Source of the DNA: Thermoproteota archaeon
Lineage (GTDB): Archaea > Korarchaeota > Korarchaeia > Korarchaeales > Korarchaeaceae
Direction of reading: 5' to 3'
Assembly (NCBI GenBank): GCA_003661365.1
Contig: QMVZ01000120.1
Location: 1-5,177 of the forward strand
DNA length: 5,177 nt
Shown here piece by piece: positions 5,111 to 5,177 of the stretch. The translations under genes and the position numbers were made by a program. Below the pieces are notes generated by a model. That model saw only the letters and a program-made list of their open reading frames with translations. It was not told the origin of the DNA and searched no databases. The first letter of the stretch is position 1; each line of letters begins with the position of its first letter.

Positions 5111-5177
5111 ATGGGTCGCTCATTGAACGTCACTAGGAAAAAGTTATTTCTTATGATATTAGCGGTCTCTCTAACAA
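5111..5177 (+). CDS. start of a divergent secreted or membrane protein, cut by window edge
   Basis: From ATG 5111 the + strand stays open for 22 codons to the edge. The product has the shape of a signal peptide or first membrane anchor: a basic N region (R3, R9, K10, K11) followed by the hydrophobic run LFLMILAVSLT (12-22). Codons are ordinary for this window (AGG, ATA, AAG, TTA). TTG 5123 is an alternative start. A weak TATA-like TTCTAAAA at 5079-5086 would start transcription near 5109, making a leaderless message from ATG 5111. The same palindrome-like box reads TTTTAGAA toward udp, so the two genes could diverge from shared DNA. With only 22 residues the product cannot be identified, and chance is possible. 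Confidence 0.45.
   Translation, partial: MGRSLNVTRKKLFLMILAVSLT

Noticed and set aside
5097..5177. Minus-strand frame entering from the right edge and ending in tandem stops TAATAA
   Set aside because: About 25 open codons, with CGA and CCC codons less like the rest of the window (which prefers AGA/AGG for Arg). The opposite strand there looks more like a real signal peptide. It cannot be excluded without flanking sequence.
1..5177. CRISPR array, insertion sequence, toxin-antitoxin or defence cassette
   Set aside because: No regularly spaced repeats, terminal inverted repeats, transposase motifs or paired small toxin-like genes are seen. The genes read as ordinary archaeal chromosome.

Overview
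The window looks like a piece of an archaeal chromosome, probably from a thermophile. The evidence is as follows. The tRNA gene has a 3' CCA encoded in the DNA, a U discriminator, and GC-only acceptor and T stems as far as they are visible. TATA-like boxes lie about 25 bases before the inferred transcript starts, and ribosome-binding sites match the archaeal 16S tail. GTG/TTG starts are used. Topoisomerase IA is of the archaeal kind, with a D-x-D-x-E-G-S motif and three C-terminal zinc ribbons. The lineage cannot be fixed by eye. A Korarchaeota/TACK or other hyperthermophilic archaeon is only a guess.

Layout from left to right: the 3' two-thirds of a tRNA-Thr(UGU) gene on the + strand (1-49) converges on topA (70-2247, -), a complete DNA topoisomerase IA. 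Next come a 12-TM major facilitator transporter (2378-3595, -), a 248-base spacer, a 116-residue four-TM membrane protein (3844-4194, -) and a uridine-phosphorylase-family enzyme (4262-5050, -). At the right edge the + strand opens what looks like the start of a divergent secreted or membrane protein (5111 to the edge). The 248-base spacer holds a T-run terminator, two 13-bp palindromes and a near-ideal TATA box plus Shine-Dalgarno for the transporter.

All four complete genes point the same way, but each has its own plausible promoter, so they look like separately transcribed neighbours rather than one operon. Functionally they are mixed: DNA topology, efflux or uptake, an unknown membrane function, and nucleoside salvage or degradation. 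No mobile element, CRISPR array or defence-like cassette is visible.

The points most worth checking are these: (1) in the topoisomerase active site the arginine two residues after the catalytic tyrosine, regarded as strictly conserved in type IA enzymes, is glycine; (2) the nucleoside phosphorylase lacks the uracil-recognition loop of the E. coli enzyme; (3) there is a paired palindrome upstream of the transporter promoter; (4) the small membrane protein appears to be an internally duplicated two-TM hairpin expressed from a leaderless transcript.
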